From positions 186,001 through 250,000 of the forward strand of contig NZ_JAHESC010000002.1 in NCBI RefSeq assembly GCF_018598185.1: 64,000 bases of DNA, in the 5' to 3' direction. Positions 63,471 to 64,000 of the stretch are shown one piece after another (within the stretch, counting starts at the first letter, position 1; the number at the start of each line of letters is the position of its first letter). The position numbers and the translations under genes were made by a program. Origin of the DNA: Dawidia soli (lineage in GTDB: Bacteria; Bacteroidota; Bacteroidia; Cytophagales; Cyclobacteriaceae). The notes under the pieces are model-generated. The model made no database searches, was not told the DNA's origin, and saw only the letters and a list, made by a program, of their open reading frames with translations.

Positions 63471-64000
63471 TTATTTTGTCGCAAATAAGTCGGCGGCGAT
63501 CTTATCGGCCAGCATCTTGCCCCGCTTGGTGAGGCATAAGGAATCGTCCGACACAATGGCCAGTTGTTTGGCGCAGAGTGTATCCAGGTAGGGGCCGTGC
63601 AGGGCTTGCACGTCGTAGTGAAATTCCTGCCGCAGCTTCTGCAGATCCGCGCCCCACGACGTACGCAGTGTCGTCAACAGGTAATCGTTTACGATATCGG
63701 CTGCCGTCAGCTCCTCACGTGTACACGGTATCGTGTCTTCCTGCAGGGATCGCAGGTAGGCATGGTTGTTCGCGACATTGTACTGCCGGCTCTTACCGTC
63801 GTAGGAGTGCGCGCTCGGGCCGATGCCGAGGTATTTTTTCTGCTGCCAATAGCTGCTGTTATGACGTGAGTAATATCCCGGACGGGCAAAGTTCGATACT
63901 TCATACTGCTCATAGCCGGCGGTGTCCAGCATCTCGACCAGCATCTCCAGCTGCGAGGCGGCAAGATCGTCGTCCACGGCCTGGAGCTTGCCGGTAGCTG
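63471..64000 (-). CDS. hemW: Radical-SAM heme chaperone HemW (5' part outside window)
   Basis: This is the C-terminal 176 residues of a HemW/HemN-like protein; the frame is open to base 64000, so the radical SAM CxxxCxxC region lies outside. The visible part has YEVSNFARPGYYSRHNSSYW, KKYLGIGPSAHSYDGKSRQY and the C-terminal LTKRGKMLADKIAADLF, all typical of HemW. HemW delivers heme to respiratory proteins; it is often misnamed coproporphyrinogen oxidase. Confidence 0.9.
   Translation of the reverse strand, partial: ATGKLQAVDDDLAASQLEMLVEMLDTAGYEQYEVSNFARPGYYSRHNSSYWQQKKYLGIGPSAHSYDGKSRQYNVANNHAYLRSLQEDTIPCTREELTAADIVNDYLLTTLRTSWGADLQKLRQEFHYDVQALHGPYLDTLCAKQLAIVSDDSLCLTKRGKMLADKIAADLFATK

Noticed and set aside
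1-64000. tRNA, rRNA, CRISPR, insertion sequence or prophage
   Set aside because: I saw no cloverleaf-like sequence, regularly spaced identical repeats, transposase or phage gene. I cannot run a covariance search, so a short RNA gene may have been missed.

Overview
The window looks like a chromosomal segment of a Bacteroidota bacterium, most likely order Cytophagales (a Chryseolinea/Ohtaekwangia-type genome). The support is indirect but consistent: a MurF-alanine racemase fusion, a single-chain alpha/beta E1 dehydrogenase, a long NusB, DUF1573 and DUF4783 proteins, a YtxJ-type thiol protein, a two-component propeller kinase, and repeated promoter boxes of the Bacteroidota form TTG/TTTG - about 20 nt - TAnnTTTG rather than E. 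coli -10 boxes. I see no rRNA, tRNA, CRISPR array, transposase or phage gene. Coding density is high, and convergent genes often overlap or abut.

Layout. 1-8.1 kb: a Gfo/Idh/MocA oxidoreductase cut by the left edge, a nucleoside-type MFS permease, a polyprenyl synthase, RNase R, an LEA-like lipoprotein, ProC and an unknown lipoprotein. 8.3-16.9 kb: a large GAF protein, a lipoprotein, a PrsW-type membrane protease, a secreted thioredoxin-fold protein, a nitroreductase, an exported amidohydrolase, a secreted TPR protein, an orphan LuxR-type response regulator and a small exported protein. 17-28.6 kb: CsaA, MurF-Alr, a TauE/SafE exporter, FeoA-FeoB, a TerB-like protein, a HEAT-repeat/cyclophilin lipoprotein, PurK-PurE and a TerC membrane protein. 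28.7-33.2 kb: a minus-strand run of phosphoglycerate mutase, lipoprotein, ABC exporter and Fur-family regulator. 33.3-38.3 kb: DUF4783, NadC, a YcxB-like protein, RecX, an ATP-grasp enzyme, a LysE-family exporter and an LD-carboxypeptidase.

38.3-38.75 kb is a gene-free island of short degenerate repeats and inverted repeats. Then come the DUF1573 lipoprotein, a YtxH protein, NusB and a leucine dehydrogenase. 42.2-47.3 kb holds two half-size ABC exporters on opposite strands with two paralogous outer-membrane-like proteins between them. Their nucleotide-binding motifs are complementary (one has the Walker B Glu-to-Asp change, the other a degenerate signature), which strongly suggests that they form one heterodimeric exporter. 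47.4-53.8 kb: an M16 peptidase, a propeller histidine kinase and the E1 alpha/beta fusion. 53.9-57.8 kb: a very basic exported protein with five 41-residue tandem repeats, YtxJ, an OsmC protein and an exported unknown protein. 58-64 kb: UvrA, a small membrane protein, a LytS/LytTR two-component pair, a small helical protein and HemW cut by the right edge.

Most genes are housekeeping (cell wall, purine, NAD and proline synthesis, RNA decay, DNA repair, iron uptake). The parts most worth a second look are the split ABC heterodimer with its outer-membrane pair, the basic repeat protein, the repeat island at 38.3 kb, the HEAT-cyclophilin lipoprotein, a dyad overlapping the terC promoter, and several promoter boxes lying so close to start codons that leaderless mRNAs are likely.
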